Of a stretch of 47,203 nucleotides of DNA, positions 18,765 through 26,965 are shown piece by piece (position 1 is the stretch's first letter; every line of letters begins with the position of its first letter). The notes beneath the pieces were generated by a model. The model saw only the letters and a list, made by a program, of their open reading frames with translations. It searched no databases and was not told the DNA's origin. Position numbers and translations under genes: made by a program. The DNA comes from Pseudomonas mandelii (GTDB lineage Bacteria; Pseudomonadota; Gammaproteobacteria; Pseudomonadales; Pseudomonadaceae): the NCBI RefSeq assembly GCF_002251635.1, contig NZ_NMOJ01000012.1, positions 43,529 through 90,731 on the forward strand, read 5' to 3'.

Positions 18765-19439
18765 ATGCTGACCCACCCTTCCATCGTTTTAACGTTGCGC
18801 CGTCACCATCTGTTCAGCCAACTACCGGAGAAAATCTTCGAGGAAGTCTGCGGCCTGGCGATGCTCAAGCGCCTGAGTTGTCACAGCACACTCATGCACC
18901 AAGGGGATCCGGCCAAGCGTTTCTTCCTGTTGGTCAGCGGCCAGATCAAGTTGTATCGGCTGACCGGCGAAGGCCAGGAGAATCTGGTGGAGATCATCCA
19001 GCCGGGCCAGACCTTTGCCGAAGCCTTACTGTTCAGCCAGGCCCGTCTCTACCCGGTCAGCGCCACGGCGCTGAAAGACAGCGTACTGGTGAGTATCGAG
19101 GGCAACCACTACCGCAATGCCCTGGAAGATCAGCCGAAAGTCTGCCTGGCGATCCTGGCGAGCATGAGCGTGCACCTGCACCTGCGTCTGCGCGACATCG
19201 ACACCTTGACCATGGCCAGCGCGAGCCGCCGGGTGATCAATTTCCTGTTGCAGGAGCGCAACCCGGTCAGCGGATTGATTGTGTTGCAGGTGTCCAAACG
19301 CCTGGTGGCCTCGAAGCTGGGCATTCAGCCGGAAACCTTTTCGCGGATCTTGCACCGCCTGGTGGACAGCGGCCTGATCGCGATGGAACGCCGCAATATC
19401 AGCATCCTCGCCGAAGAGGATCTCGCGGCCTTCCAATAG
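18765..19439 (+). CDS. DNR-type Crp/Fnr regulator next to narXL (DnrE-like)
   Basis: 224 aa: a cyclic-nucleotide-like sensor domain (residues about 15-125), a long dimer helix and a winged helix (about 150-220). The recognition helix IQPETFSRILHRL keeps the Glu-x-x-Ser-Arg contacts for TTGAT half sites. The four N-terminal cysteines of oxygen-sensing FNR/ANR are absent, which places it with the DNR (NO-responsive) group. A dnr-type gene (dnrE) lies beside narXL in P. stutzeri, and this looks like its counterpart. The ribosome binding site is GGAGG six bases before ATG. NarL heptamers upstream suggest nitrate control. Confidence 0.85.
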   Translation: MLTHPSIVLTLRRHHLFSQLPEKIFEEVCGLAMLKRLSCHSTLMHQGDPAKRFFLLVSGQIKLYRLTGEGQENLVEIIQPGQTFAEALLFSQARLYPVSATALKDSVLVSIEGNHYRNALEDQPKVCLAILASMSVHLHLRLRDIDTLTMASASRRVINFLLQERNPVSGLIVLQVSKRLVASKLGIQPETFSRILHRLVDSGLIAMERRNISILAEEDLAAFQ

Positions 19440-19445
19440 TCGTAA

Positions 19446-19459
19446 TTGACCGCCGTCAA
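19446..19459 (+). promoter_or_regulatory. ANR/DNR box upstream of the DGC-domain gene
   Basis: TTGACcgccGTCAA, a perfect palindrome seven bases after the DNR-type gene's stop and 55 bp before the ATG at 19514. It implies a separate promoter for the DGC gene. Confidence 0.75.
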
Positions 19460-19513
19460 TGCGCAATGCCACCGCTCTTGCAGACTGAAGAAGTCCCTCC
19501 ATGGAGAGTGCTG

Positions 19514-19912
19514 ATGCCCCGTTCAACCTTGCCGCTGATTTATGCCTGCTCAGGCTGCTCAAACGTCGCCCAACTGGCCAATACCCTGGCCGTGCGGCTT
19601 GATCGCTGCGGCCTGGCGGAAATGTCCTGCATCGTCGGTGTTGGCGGGCATGTGGCGGCGCTGGTCAACAAGGCCCGTTCGGGACGGCGGATTTTTGCGC
19701 TGGACGGCTGCCCGCTGCAATGCGTCGAAAACTGCTTGAAGCAACATGGCCTGCACGCGAACGTGCACTTGATTCTAAGCCATTACGGGTTGCGTAAACG
19801 CAATGGCGAGGATTGCACGCCAGCGCAGGGGGATGAGTTGTTCGAAGAGATCAGGCAGTTGATTGCGAGTGATGCGAAGAGCAGCGAGCAGTTTTACAAC
19901 GCGGCTGTCTGA
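19514..19912 (+). CDS. DGC-domain putative zinc-binding protein
   Basis: 132 aa from the ATG at 19514. The sequence has CSGCSN at residues 12-17, a further Cys near 39, and ALDGCPLQCVENC near 65-77; Asp-Gly-Cys names the DGC domain family, thought to bind zinc through conserved cysteines. No signal peptide or membrane segment is seen. The biochemical role is unknown. Its own ANR/DNR box and its place in a denitrification cluster suggest an anaerobic role, perhaps metal or redox handling (inference). Confidence 0.8.
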   Translation: MPRSTLPLIYACSGCSNVAQLANTLAVRLDRCGLAEMSCIVGVGGHVAALVNKARSGRRIFALDGCPLQCVENCLKQHGLHANVHLILSHYGLRKRNGEDCTPAQGDELFEEIRQLIASDAKSSEQFYNAAV

Positions 19913-19928
19913 CCCGCCACAAATCCAA

Positions 19929-20018
19929 TGTGGGAGCGGGCTTGCTCGCGAATGCGGAGTTTCAGTCACCATCCATGTTGGATGTGACGGCCCCTTCGCG
20001 AGCAAGCCCGCTCCCACA
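19929..20018. repeat. REPIN overlapping the 3' end of ubiT
   Basis: Arms TGTGGGAGCGGGCTTGCTCG (19929 on) and the inverse complement (19995-20018) flank a spacer. The element lies between two convergent genes and supplies the last codons and the stop of ubiT. Confidence 0.9.
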
Positions 20019-20501
20019 CTGGGATTGGGTGCAAACCGTCGCCAACCCCTTCCCTGCCCGCTCCAGATTGCGCCACAGCCACACAGGCAACACGTCAGGA
20101 TCGAGGCTGTCGATCAGGTTCTTCAGCGCCAGCCCCAACTCCGTATCACCCTCAATCACCAAACGCCTGCGAAAGAACAACGTATCCGGATCCTCCTGAC
20201 GGCTGGCCAGCAATAAAAACTCGCGCCAGTTACCGCTGATGGTCACATGCGCCGTGGCATGCTCGGCAATTCGCAACCCTTGACGGGTCAGCGTCAAATA
20301 CCAGGACAAGCCCAAATCCGGAATCCGCAGGCACAACCAGCGCCCACGCAACACTTCAAACTCGCCGTCGCGCAAAGGCTCGGCAAGGCAACGATTCAAC
20401 GCCTGCTGCAACGCCAGACGCTGCACTGCAAAAGGCACCCGGCGCACCAGTGGCAATAACCGGTCGGCGCCTTTGAGCAGCCACTTCTTCCGATTCAACA
20501 C
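19962..20501 (-). CDS. ubiT: Ubiquinone biosynthesis accessory factor UbiT (SCP2 domain)
   Basis: A lipid-binding SCP2-type protein needed for O2-independent ubiquinone synthesis together with UbiU and UbiV (shown in E. coli and P. aeruginosa). 179 aa. The SCP2 fold spans about residues 40-145 (LTLTRQGLRIAEHATAHVTISG). The homologous part ends near residue 155; residues from about 162 to the stop are read from a REPIN and look like an accidental extension. The start overlaps the end of ubiV by seven bases. Confidence 0.88.
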   Translation of the reverse strand: MLNRKKWLLKGADRLLPLVRRVPFAVQRLALQQALNRCLAEPLRDGEFEVLRGRWLCLRIPDLGLSWYLTLTRQGLRIAEHATAHVTISGNWREFLLLASRQEDPDTLFFRRRLVIEGDTELGLALKNLIDSLDPDVLPVWLWRNLERAGKGLATVCTQSQCGSGLAREGAVTSNMDGD

Positions 20502-21385
20502 AGGCCGACCTCCTCGATGCGCAACATGCCGGCCTGGCCATGCCAGTAACCGTTACAACCGTCGACGAACACCGGCGGTGTCTCGCCCAGACGAACCCGT
20601 TGATAGGCGGCAATGACCTGCGCCATGCCTTGATAACGAGGGCTCAGTCGCAACAAATCAGCGCCGCAGGCCACCAGACCCGCGTAATCTGCCAGGAGAT
20701 TGGTCACCTCGGCCGACATTGTTTGAATGCCGTTAATGGTGAACAGTGCTTGCCCTTCCTGACTGGTCAGCGGCAGACCGTCGGGGTAGTTGATGCAGCA
20801 AAACTGGCAGTCGTCCTTGGGCCGGTTTTCCGCCCGCGCGGTGAAGCAGCGTGCGGAATAGGCCAACGGCAAATGCCCGTAAGCAAAGACTTCGACTTCC
20901 GGGACCTCTCGACCCAGCTCCCGCACCTGATCGAGCACATCGCTAATCAGCGTCGCCGAACACTCCACGGGCGGCACCCAACGGGTCATCCCGCCGTCCA
21001 GCAGTTGCGTGAGCGTATGCCCGTTGTACACATTCAGCGCAGGACCGCCCACGAACGGCAACTTGCGCTCGGCCAGAAACTGCACCGCGCCCATGTCGTT
21101 GGCTTCCACCAACAGTTGGCCGTTGTCGCAGAGCCGCCGCAGGCTAGAGAGCTCAGAGGCCGCTTCGATAAGCGTCAGGCTGGAGAGAACCAGTTGTGCC
21201 TGGCTGCATTCTTGTAACTCGCGCCCCAGGCCCAACCATTGATCCAATGAAAATGACCGGCGTTTCGAGCACACGGTTTCCCCCAGATAAATCACATCCA
21301 GGGGCAAGGCCGACATCTCGGCGTAAAAGTTGCTGAGTTGCGCTTTGTCCCAATAAAACAGGACCGGTCCAAGGCTGAGCTTCAT
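20495..21385 (-). CDS. ubiV: O2-independent ubiquinone hydroxylation protein UbiV
   Basis: A U32-peptidase-family protein of 296 aa, partner of UbiU in oxygen-independent ring hydroxylation. The start is the ATG at 21385 (GGGAGG upstream). Cysteines that would hold its [4Fe-4S] cluster are Cys39 (GETVCSKRR) and the group around residues 180-197 (ARCFTARAENRPKDDCQFCC). It follows ubiU by 10 bp. Confidence 0.93.
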   Translation of the reverse strand: MKLSLGPVLFYWDKAQLSNFYAEMSALPLDVIYLGETVCSKRRSFSLDQWLGLGRELQECSQAQLVLSSLTLIEAASELSSLRRLCDNGQLLVEANDMGAVQFLAERKLPFVGGPALNVYNGHTLTQLLDGGMTRWVPPVECSATLISDVLDQVRELGREVPEVEVFAYGHLPLAYSARCFTARAENRPKDDCQFCCINYPDGLPLTSQEGQALFTINGIQTMSAEVTNLLADYAGLVACGADLLRLSPRYQGMAQVIAAYQRVRLGETPPVFVDGCNGYWHGQAGMLRIEEVGLC

Positions 21386-21395
21386 GTCGCCTCCC

Positions 21396-22391
21396 TCATT
21401 GCCATGATCGATGGTAAGCACCCAAAGTGGTCTGGCTGCCTTCGGACAAACCGGCCAACACCCGGCGCCATTCCTCCTTGACCCGAAAACTGCCCGGCGA
21501 GCCACGATGGGCATCCAGCGCCGCACGCCAGACACGGGTGACTTGTTCGACATACGCCGGGCTGCGTTGCCGGCCCTCGATTTTGACCGCCTCGACGCCG
21601 ATGGCCGTCAATTCCGGCAGCAAGTCCAAGGTGTCGAGGCTGGTGGGTTCTTCCAGCGCATGAAAGCGTTTGCCGCCGACCAGGAAACGGCCTTTGCACA
21701 GGGTCGGGTAACCGGCGGGTTCCTCAGGGGTGTAACGGTCTATCAGCACTTCACTGAGCCGTGCACTCAAGCCGTCGGCGTCTTCGCTCCAGCGCACCGC
21801 TTTGGCCGGCGAACAGACGCCACAGAGGTTCGGCGACTCACCGGTAATGTACGAAGACAGATGGCAACGCCCTTCAGCCATGATGCACAAGCTGCCGAAG
21901 CCAAAGACTTCGATGGGCACCGGGCTGCTTGCAGCGACCTGGCGCACCTGCGCCAACGACAACACCCGAGGCAGTACCGCGCGACGAATTCCGTAGCGTT
22001 GCGCATAAAACTCCAGGGCCGCGGCATGGGTCGCCGAGCCCTGCACCGACAGGTGCAGCGCCAGTTGCGGATGCCGCTGGCTGGCGTAGTTGAGTACGCC
22101 GGGGTCGGCGGCGATCAGCGCATCCACACCAAAATCGGCGGCGCGATCAACCGCGCGCTGCCAGCGTTCCCAGCCCTTGGGTTGCGGGTAGGTGTTGACC
22201 GCGACGTAGAGTTTGCGTTGGTGCTGGCGGATGTGGGCGACCGCCGCGTCGAATTGTTTGTCGTCCATGTTCAGCCCTGCAAAATGCCGGGCATTGGTGT
22301 CATCGCGAAAACCGACATAAACGGCATCGGCGCCTTGGCGCACCGCCGCTTTCAGCGCAGGCAGGTTGCCTGCCGGACAGACCAGTTGCAT
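21396..22391 (-). CDS. ubiU: O2-independent ubiquinone hydroxylation protein UbiU
   Basis: A U32-family protein of 331 aa. The four cysteines known to bind the [4Fe-4S] cluster in E. coli UbiU are at the same positions here: Cys169, Cys176, Cys193 and Cys232. It works with UbiV and UbiT to make ubiquinone when O2 is absent, which denitrifying Pseudomonas needs for the Nar quinol pool. An ANR-type box lies upstream at 22494-22507. The gene order moaB-moeA-ubiU-ubiV-ubiT matches P. aeruginosa PA3915-PA3911. Confidence 0.94.
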   Translation of the reverse strand: MQLVCPAGNLPALKAAVRQGADAVYVGFRDDTNARHFAGLNMDDKQFDAAVAHIRQHQRKLYVAVNTYPQPKGWERWQRAVDRAADFGVDALIAADPGVLNYASQRHPQLALHLSVQGSATHAAALEFYAQRYGIRRAVLPRVLSLAQVRQVAASSPVPIEVFGFGSLCIMAEGRCHLSSYITGESPNLCGVCSPAKAVRWSEDADGLSARLSEVLIDRYTPEEPAGYPTLCKGRFLVGGKRFHALEEPTSLDTLDLLPELTAIGVEAVKIEGRQRSPAYVEQVTRVWRAALDAHRGSPGSFRVKEEWRRVLAGLSEGSQTTLGAYHRSWQ

Positions 22392-22493
22392 GGGTAATCC
22401 TCATGGAAAAACGCGTCTGGACCCTCCCTCGATGCTCGTGGTACAGCGATCGAAGAAGGCGCTGCCAGTCTAGCGAGACCGGCAGGCACGGCC

Positions 22494-22507
22494 TTGACGG
22501 CAATCAA
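22494..22507 (-). promoter_or_regulatory. ANR/DNR box upstream of ubiU
   Basis: TTGACggcaATCAA lies seven bases beyond the moeA stop and 103 bp before the ubiU ATG. It suggests that ubiUVT has its own anaerobic promoter besides read-through from moaB-moeA. Confidence 0.65.
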
Positions 22508-22513
22508 TTGCGA

Positions 22514-23749
22514 TTAATGCATCAGGTCGGCGAAGGACAGGAACATCACGTTGTCGTGCTTGAGCACTTGCTGCTCGCACTCGATCACCGCCAGGCCATC
22601 GGCCCAGCACGCGGCGGTCAACATCGCCGAGCTTTGCTGAGGGTGCAGCTCCACGCTCAACTGACCATCAGCACCGGGTGTCAGCCGTGCCCGCAGGTAC
22701 TGCCGACGTTTGTTGCGCTGCAACCAATCGAACCCGGCGGGCACGGCCAGTGGCGCCGGCAACACATCGCTGACGCCCTGAGCCCTGAGCAGGAACGGGC
22801 GCACCACCACCAACGCGGTAATCAGCGCCGCCGAAGGATTGCCCGGCATGCCGATCCAAGGTTTGCCGGCGACTTCGCCGAAGGCCAGCGGCTTGCCCGG
22901 CTGAATGGCCAGCCGCCAGAAATCCAGGCTGCCGAGTTCCTCGATCGCTTGTTTGAGGTGATCTTCCTCACCCACCGAGACGCCACCGGAACTCAACAAC
23001 AGGTCGCATTCCGAAGACGCCAGGCTCAAGGCATGCCGGCTGGCGGCCAACTCATCGGCCATGACGCCATAGTCATGCACCTCGACCCCCCAACCGCTCA
23101 ACAACGCGGCGAGGCAGTAGCGATTGCTGTTGTAAATCTGCCCGGGCGCCAATGAATCACCCGGTTCACGAAGTTCATTGCCACTGCTGAGCAAGCACAC
23201 CTGCAACGGTCGATAGACCTCGACCCGCCCGATGCCAGCGCCAGCCAGCAACCCCACTTCTTGCGCACGCAGACGTTTGCCGGCCTGGATTAACAGGTCG
23301 CCGCGGCGAACCTCCTCACCTTCTTTGCGCACGTGATCGCCAGTACTGACGGGCGGGAACCACACGCGCTCGCCCTCGATCCGACAGCGCTCTTGCGGCA
23401 CCACGGTGTCGGCGCCTGCAGGTAATGGAGCGCCGGTAAAAATCTGCACTGCTTGCTGCGCGAGCAACGGTGAGCACGCCGAATCCCCCGCTGCGATTCG
23501 TCCGCCAATCAACAACCAGCCACCCTCCGGTGGCAGGTCAGCGGCCCTGAGGGCATAACCGTCCATGGCGCTGTTGTCCCAGGCCGGCAGGTTGACGGGG
23601 GAATGAATGTCCGCCGCCAGCACCCGACCCAAGGCTTGATCCAGGTCGATCTTTTGCGCCAGGGGCGGCGGCGGTGCCTGGTCCAGCAAACGATTGATGG
23701 CCTCGTCCACCGGCATCAAGTGACCAAGGTCACACACCCGGCCGGTCAT
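22514..23749 (-). CDS. moeA: Molybdopterin molybdenumtransferase MoeA
   Basis: It inserts molybdate into adenylylated molybdopterin in the last step of Moco synthesis. 411 aa from the ATG at 23749, which overlaps the moaB stop as ATGA. Conserved motifs seen include the AMDGYA substrate loop (near residue 70), the MoCF-type SGGVSVGEEDH and the IGMPGNPSAA loop. In P. aeruginosa the homologous moaB1-moeA1 pair lies at the same place before ubiU. Confidence 0.94.
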   Translation of the reverse strand: MTGRVCDLGHLMPVDEAINRLLDQAPPPPLAQKIDLDQALGRVLAADIHSPVNLPAWDNSAMDGYALRAADLPPEGGWLLIGGRIAAGDSACSPLLAQQAVQIFTGAPLPAGADTVVPQERCRIEGERVWFPPVSTGDHVRKEGEEVRRGDLLIQAGKRLRAQEVGLLAGAGIGRVEVYRPLQVCLLSSGNELREPGDSLAPGQIYNSNRYCLAALLSGWGVEVHDYGVMADELAASRHALSLASSECDLLLSSGGVSVGEEDHLKQAIEELGSLDFWRLAIQPGKPLAFGEVAGKPWIGMPGNPSAALITALVVVRPFLLRAQGVSDVLPAPLAVPAGFDWLQRNKRRQYLRARLTPGADGQLSVELHPQQSSAMLTAACWADGLAVIECEQQVLKHDNVMFLSFADLMH

Positions 23750-24300
23750 GAGCGGGTCTCGCAGGCGTCGACGACCCGTTGCCCTTGCGGTTTCAAATGG
23801 GGGGCGAAATTGCATGGGCCGGTGCGGCTGTCCAGCTGTTCGAGCAGGATCTGGTTCCAGGCCGTTCGACACGCGCCCGGCGAACCCGGAACGCAGCACA
23901 CCAGCACGCCATTGCTCATCCCTGCCAATGCCCGTGACTGCAGGCTGGACATGCCGATTTCCGCAAGCGACACCTGACGGAACAGTTCACCGAAGCCTTC
24001 CACGTGTTTGTCCAGCAACGGCAAGACCGCTTGTGGTGTGTTGTCGCGCGCGGTGAAACCGGTGCCGCCGGTCATCAATACCACCTGCACCTTGGGGTCG
24101 GCGATCCAGTGGGAAACCTTGGCGCGGATCTGATAAATGTCGTCCTTGACCAGACCACGATCGATCAATACATGCCCGGCCGTTTGCAGCAAATCCGTGA
24201 GGGTCTGCCCCGAGGTGTCGGTGTCAAAGGTGCGCGTATCGCTGATGGTCAGTACGGCAATGTTCAGGGGTTCAAACGTGCGTTGCGCCAGATGGGCCAT
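23746..24300 (-). CDS. moaB: Molybdenum cofactor biosynthesis protein MoaB
   Basis: 184 aa MoCF-domain protein, related to MogA, taking part in molybdopterin adenylylation or cofactor handling. The ATG at 24300 has GGAAGG upstream. The motifs LTISDTR, LMTGGTGFTARDNT and CVPGSPGACR are clear. A NarL 7-2-7 heptamer pair 65 bp upstream suggests nitrate-dependent expression together with NarG. Confidence 0.93.
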   Translation of the reverse strand: MAHLAQRTFEPLNIAVLTISDTRTFDTDTSGQTLTDLLQTAGHVLIDRGLVKDDIYQIRAKVSHWIADPKVQVVLMTGGTGFTARDNTPQAVLPLLDKHVEGFGELFRQVSLAEIGMSSLQSRALAGMSNGVLVCCVPGSPGACRTAWNQILLEQLDSRTGPCNFAPHLKPQGQRVVDACETRS

Positions 24301-24364
24301 ATCCAAGCCTTCCCGTAAATGAGGGTATGGGGCAAAGCCTGAACTGGAATGCCCGATGAGCCTA

Positions 24365-24380
24365 TTCCTCCAAGGAGGTA
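24365..24380 (-). promoter_or_regulatory. NarL heptamer pair upstream of moaB
   Basis: On the minus strand TACCTCC-TT-GGAGGAA, a 7-2-7 inverted pair. A further overlapping half site AGAGGTA reads at 24379-24385. Confidence 0.7.
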
Positions 24381-24423
24381 CCTCTACAGGGACATATGAA
24401 GAACGTGTAGGCCACACGATACC

Positions 24424-24514
24424 TGTGGGAGCGAGCCTGCTCGCGATAGCGGCTTGTCAGGCAACATTGATGTCGACTGACCCACTGCTATCGCGAGCAG
24501 GGCTCGCTCACACA
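24424..24514. repeat. REPIN
   Basis: TGTGGGAGCGAGCCTGCTCG at 24424 and a slightly decayed inverse partner (one inserted G, CTCACA for CTCCCA) ending at 24514, beyond the 3' end of pdxH. Confidence 0.88.
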
Positions 24515-24544
24515 TTGTTCTCCATCGCTGCGTGTTCTGCGGGT

Positions 24545-25192
24545 TCAAGGTGCCAGGCGGTTGCGTTGCCATACGCCATCGCGCAACCGGTAATCGAGGC
24601 GGTCATGCAAGCGGTCGGCACGGCCTTGCCAGAATTCCAGGCGATCCGGCTGCAAGCAGTAGCCGCCCCAATGCTCGGGCCGCGGCACGGTCTGGCCGGC
24701 AAACCGTTGGGTGGTTTGTGTCAACAGCGATTCAAGCTCGGCCCGATTGGCCAATGGTCGGCTTTGCGGTGAGGCCCAGGCGCCCAGGCGACTGTCCTGT
24801 GAGCGGGAATCGAAATACGCATCCGACAGCGTCGGGGCGAGCCTGGACACCTGACCCTCGATCCGCACCTGACGCTCCAGCCCCGGCCAAAAAAAGGTCA
24901 TCGCAGCATACGGATTAGCAGCCAACTGCTGCCCCTTGTCGCTCTGGTAATGACCGAAAAACGTGAAGCCTTCATCACTAAAGCCCTTGAGCAGCAGGAC
25001 CCGACAGTGCGGGCGACCTTCACTGTCGACAGTCGCCAACACCATGCTGTTGGCTTCGACAGGCGCGCGCTCGGTGTCGCGGGCCAGTTGCATCCACTGT
25101 CGGAACATGGCCAGCGGGTCGTCCAGCGCCGCCTCGTCTTGCAGGCCAAAAAGGGTGTAGTTGCGGCGCATCTGTGCCAGGGAAAGGGGCAT
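24545..25192 (-). CDS. pdxH: Pyridoxine/pyridoxamine 5'-phosphate oxidase PdxH
   Basis: A 215-aa FMN enzyme that oxidises PNP or PMP to pyridoxal phosphate. Typical features are RVLLLKGF (FMN/substrate region near residue 65), the C-terminal [16 protein letters not shown] motif, and the end RLAP. It is an O2-using housekeeping enzyme without an obvious link to denitrification. It stands alone between a REPIN and norR. Confidence 0.95.
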   Translation of the reverse strand: MPLSLAQMRRNYTLFGLQDEAALDDPLAMFRQWMQLARDTERAPVEANSMVLATVDSEGRPHCRVLLLKGFSDEGFTFFGHYQSDKGQQLAANPYAAMTFFWPGLERQVRIEGQVSRLAPTLSDAYFDSRSQDSRLGAWASPQSRPLANRAELESLLTQTTQRFAGQTVPRPEHWGGYCLQPDRLEFWQGRADRLHDRLDYRLRDGVWQRNRLAP

Positions 25193-25280
25193 GACGGTGA
25201 TCTCCGAAAAGGTTCTGCCCAGCGTGCGAGACTTCGCGCAACAGCACCTTGATCACCATCAACACTGAGCATGCCCAGCC

Positions 25281-26810
25281 TTACTTCAGGCGTAACCGCC
25301 GCGCCAATTTGTGCAGGTTGCTGGGATCGATTTCCAGGATCCGCGCGGCGCTGGCCCAGTTATCCCCGGACAGGCTCAAGGCCTGGAGAATTTTCTTGCG
25401 CTGGTAATCGTCGACCGCTTCCCCCAGGGGCTGGAACGGCGCGTCAGCCGTTTCGTCCAGAGGACTTTCGACGACCACGCCCTGCCCGCCCATGGCACTG
25501 TCGAGGTCCAGAATCTCGGGTTCCAGCGTCATGATCAGGGTACGACTCGTGCCGCGGCTGAGCGTCTTCAACGCGGCTCGGCTGATCACATGTTCCAGCT
25601 CGCGCACGTTGCCCGGCCAGTTGTAAGTCAGCAGCGCGCGCTCGGCGGCCGGCGACAGACGCAAACCGCGCAAGCCAAGCCGCGCCCGATTCAGCTCAAG
25701 GAAGTGCCCGGCCAGCATCAACACATCGTTACCCCGCTCGCGCAACGGCGGAATCGGCACCGGATAGACCGAGAGCCGGTGATACAGATCCGCCCGAAAC
25801 AAGCCATCGCGGATGCTGTCCGGCAGGTGCCGGTTAGTCGCGGCGATGATGCGCACATCGACGTGCAACGGCTTGTCGGCGCCGAGGCGCTGGATCTCGC
25901 CGTTCTGCAGGGTGCGCAGCAGTTTCGCCTGCACAGCCAACGGCAATTCACCGACTTCATCTAGAAACAGCGTGCCGCCGTTGGCCGCATCGAAACGCCC
26001 GGCACGGTCACTGGTGGCGCCGGAAAACGCGCCTTTGACATGGCCGAACAATTCACTTTCCGCCAGAGACTCCGGCAAAGCAGCGCAGTTGACCTGCACC
26101 AGCGGCTTATGACTGCGACGCGACAGACGATGCAAGCGCCGGGCGAACAGCTCTTTGCCGACGCCGGTCTCGCCCAGCAGCAACACCGGCAGCTCGGAAT
26201 CGGCCAGTACATCCAGTTCATTGAGCAACTGGTGCAGCACTTCACTTTGCCCGAGGATTTCGCCTTCGTCCGCCGGTCTGCGTACGTCTTGAATATCGCT
26301 GCGGGACAAGCGCAGGCTGCGGTTTTCCTGTTCCAGTCGGGTGACTCGCACGGCGGCTTCGATCTGCAAGGTGCAGCGCTTGAGTTCTTCCCGCGCACGG
26401 CTGTCGAAGGTCCCGGCATGCAGCGCATCGAGGGTGATCGCCCCCCAGATCCGACCTTCCACATACAGACTCACGCCCATGCAGTCATGCACTGGCATCG
26501 GTTCGCCGGCGTGATTGTCGAGCAAGCCATCATAGGGATCCGGCAGCCGACTGTCGGGCTCGAACCAGGTGGGTTCGCGCGACGCCATGATCGCCGCCAG
26601 CCGCGGATGCTGAGCGATGACAAACCGGCGGCCCAACGCTTCATGCACCAGCCCCACCGTCGCGACCGGCCTGAGGCTGTCGTCATCCAGACGCAGCAAT
26701 CCCACGGCGCCACTGTTGAAGTACTCGCGCAGGGTCTGGACCAAACGTTGCAACCGCACAGCATTCGGCAACTCGACGATCAGGTCGGCCGCCAGGCTTT
26801 CACGCAGCAT
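25281..26810 (-). CDS. norR: Nitric oxide-responsive sigma54 activator NorR (FhpR-type)
   Basis: 509 aa. The N-terminal GAF domain (about 20-165) senses NO at a mononuclear iron; residues that match the E. coli ligands Arg75, Asp96, Asp99, Cys113 and Asp131 are Arg70, Asp91, Asp94, Cys110 and Asp128. The AAA+ domain has Walker A GETGVGKE (about 213) and Walker B LFLDEVGE (about 281). The sigma54-contact loop reads GAFSGA (about 260) instead of GAFTGA. A Fis-type helix-turn-helix ends the protein. It is divergent from ytfE, and a NorR box lies directly before its ATG, suggesting autoregulation. Confidence 0.93.
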   Translation of the reverse strand: MLRESLAADLIVELPNAVRLQRLVQTLREYFNSGAVGLLRLDDDSLRPVATVGLVHEALGRRFVIAQHPRLAAIMASREPTWFEPDSRLPDPYDGLLDNHAGEPMPVHDCMGVSLYVEGRIWGAITLDALHAGTFDSRAREELKRCTLQIEAAVRVTRLEQENRSLRLSRSDIQDVRRPADEGEILGQSEVLHQLLNELDVLADSELPVLLLGETGVGKELFARRLHRLSRRSHKPLVQVNCAALPESLAESELFGHVKGAFSGATSDRAGRFDAANGGTLFLDEVGELPLAVQAKLLRTLQNGEIQRLGADKPLHVDVRIIAATNRHLPDSIRDGLFRADLYHRLSVYPVPIPPLRERGNDVLMLAGHFLELNRARLGLRGLRLSPAAERALLTYNWPGNVRELEHVISRAALKTLSRGTSRTLIMTLEPEILDLDSAMGGQGVVVESPLDETADAPFQPLGEAVDDYQRKKILQALSLSGDNWASAARILEIDPSNLHKLARRLRLK

Positions 26811-26811
26811 G

Positions 26812-26866
26812 GTAGTTATTACCCTCTATGGTTGGATTCACCCTAAAGCGTCCGGGTGTCTATCAC
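26812..26866 (+). promoter_or_regulatory. Three NorR boxes between norR and ytfE
   Basis: Three GT-N7-AC sites: GTAGTTATTAC (26812-26822), GTTGGATTCAC (26831-26841) and GTGTCTATCAC (26856-26866). Three such sites are also what NorR uses at E. coli norVW. Confidence 0.75.
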
Positions 26867-26907
26867 CACAACTAAAAATTAAGCCATATTTTTCAATATG
26901 TTAAATA

Positions 26908-26923
26908 TGGCATGCCGGATGCA
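26908..26923 (+). promoter_or_regulatory. Sigma54 promoter of ytfE
   Basis: TGGCATGccggaTGCA has the invariant GG-N10-GC spacing of the -24/-12 element. It starts 42 bp after the last NorR box, and the predicted start of transcription is about 30 bases before the ytfE ATG. Confidence 0.75.
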
Positions 26924-26965
26924 ATGAGCCTGGGGAACCGTTGAAATCCAAACAAGGAACCCCTG

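Noticed and set aside
18878-19912. Single 344-aa protein covering the DNR-type gene and the DGC gene
   Set aside because: The part before 19514 is an out-of-frame shadow of the DNR-type gene; the DGC domain starts at the ATG at 19514.
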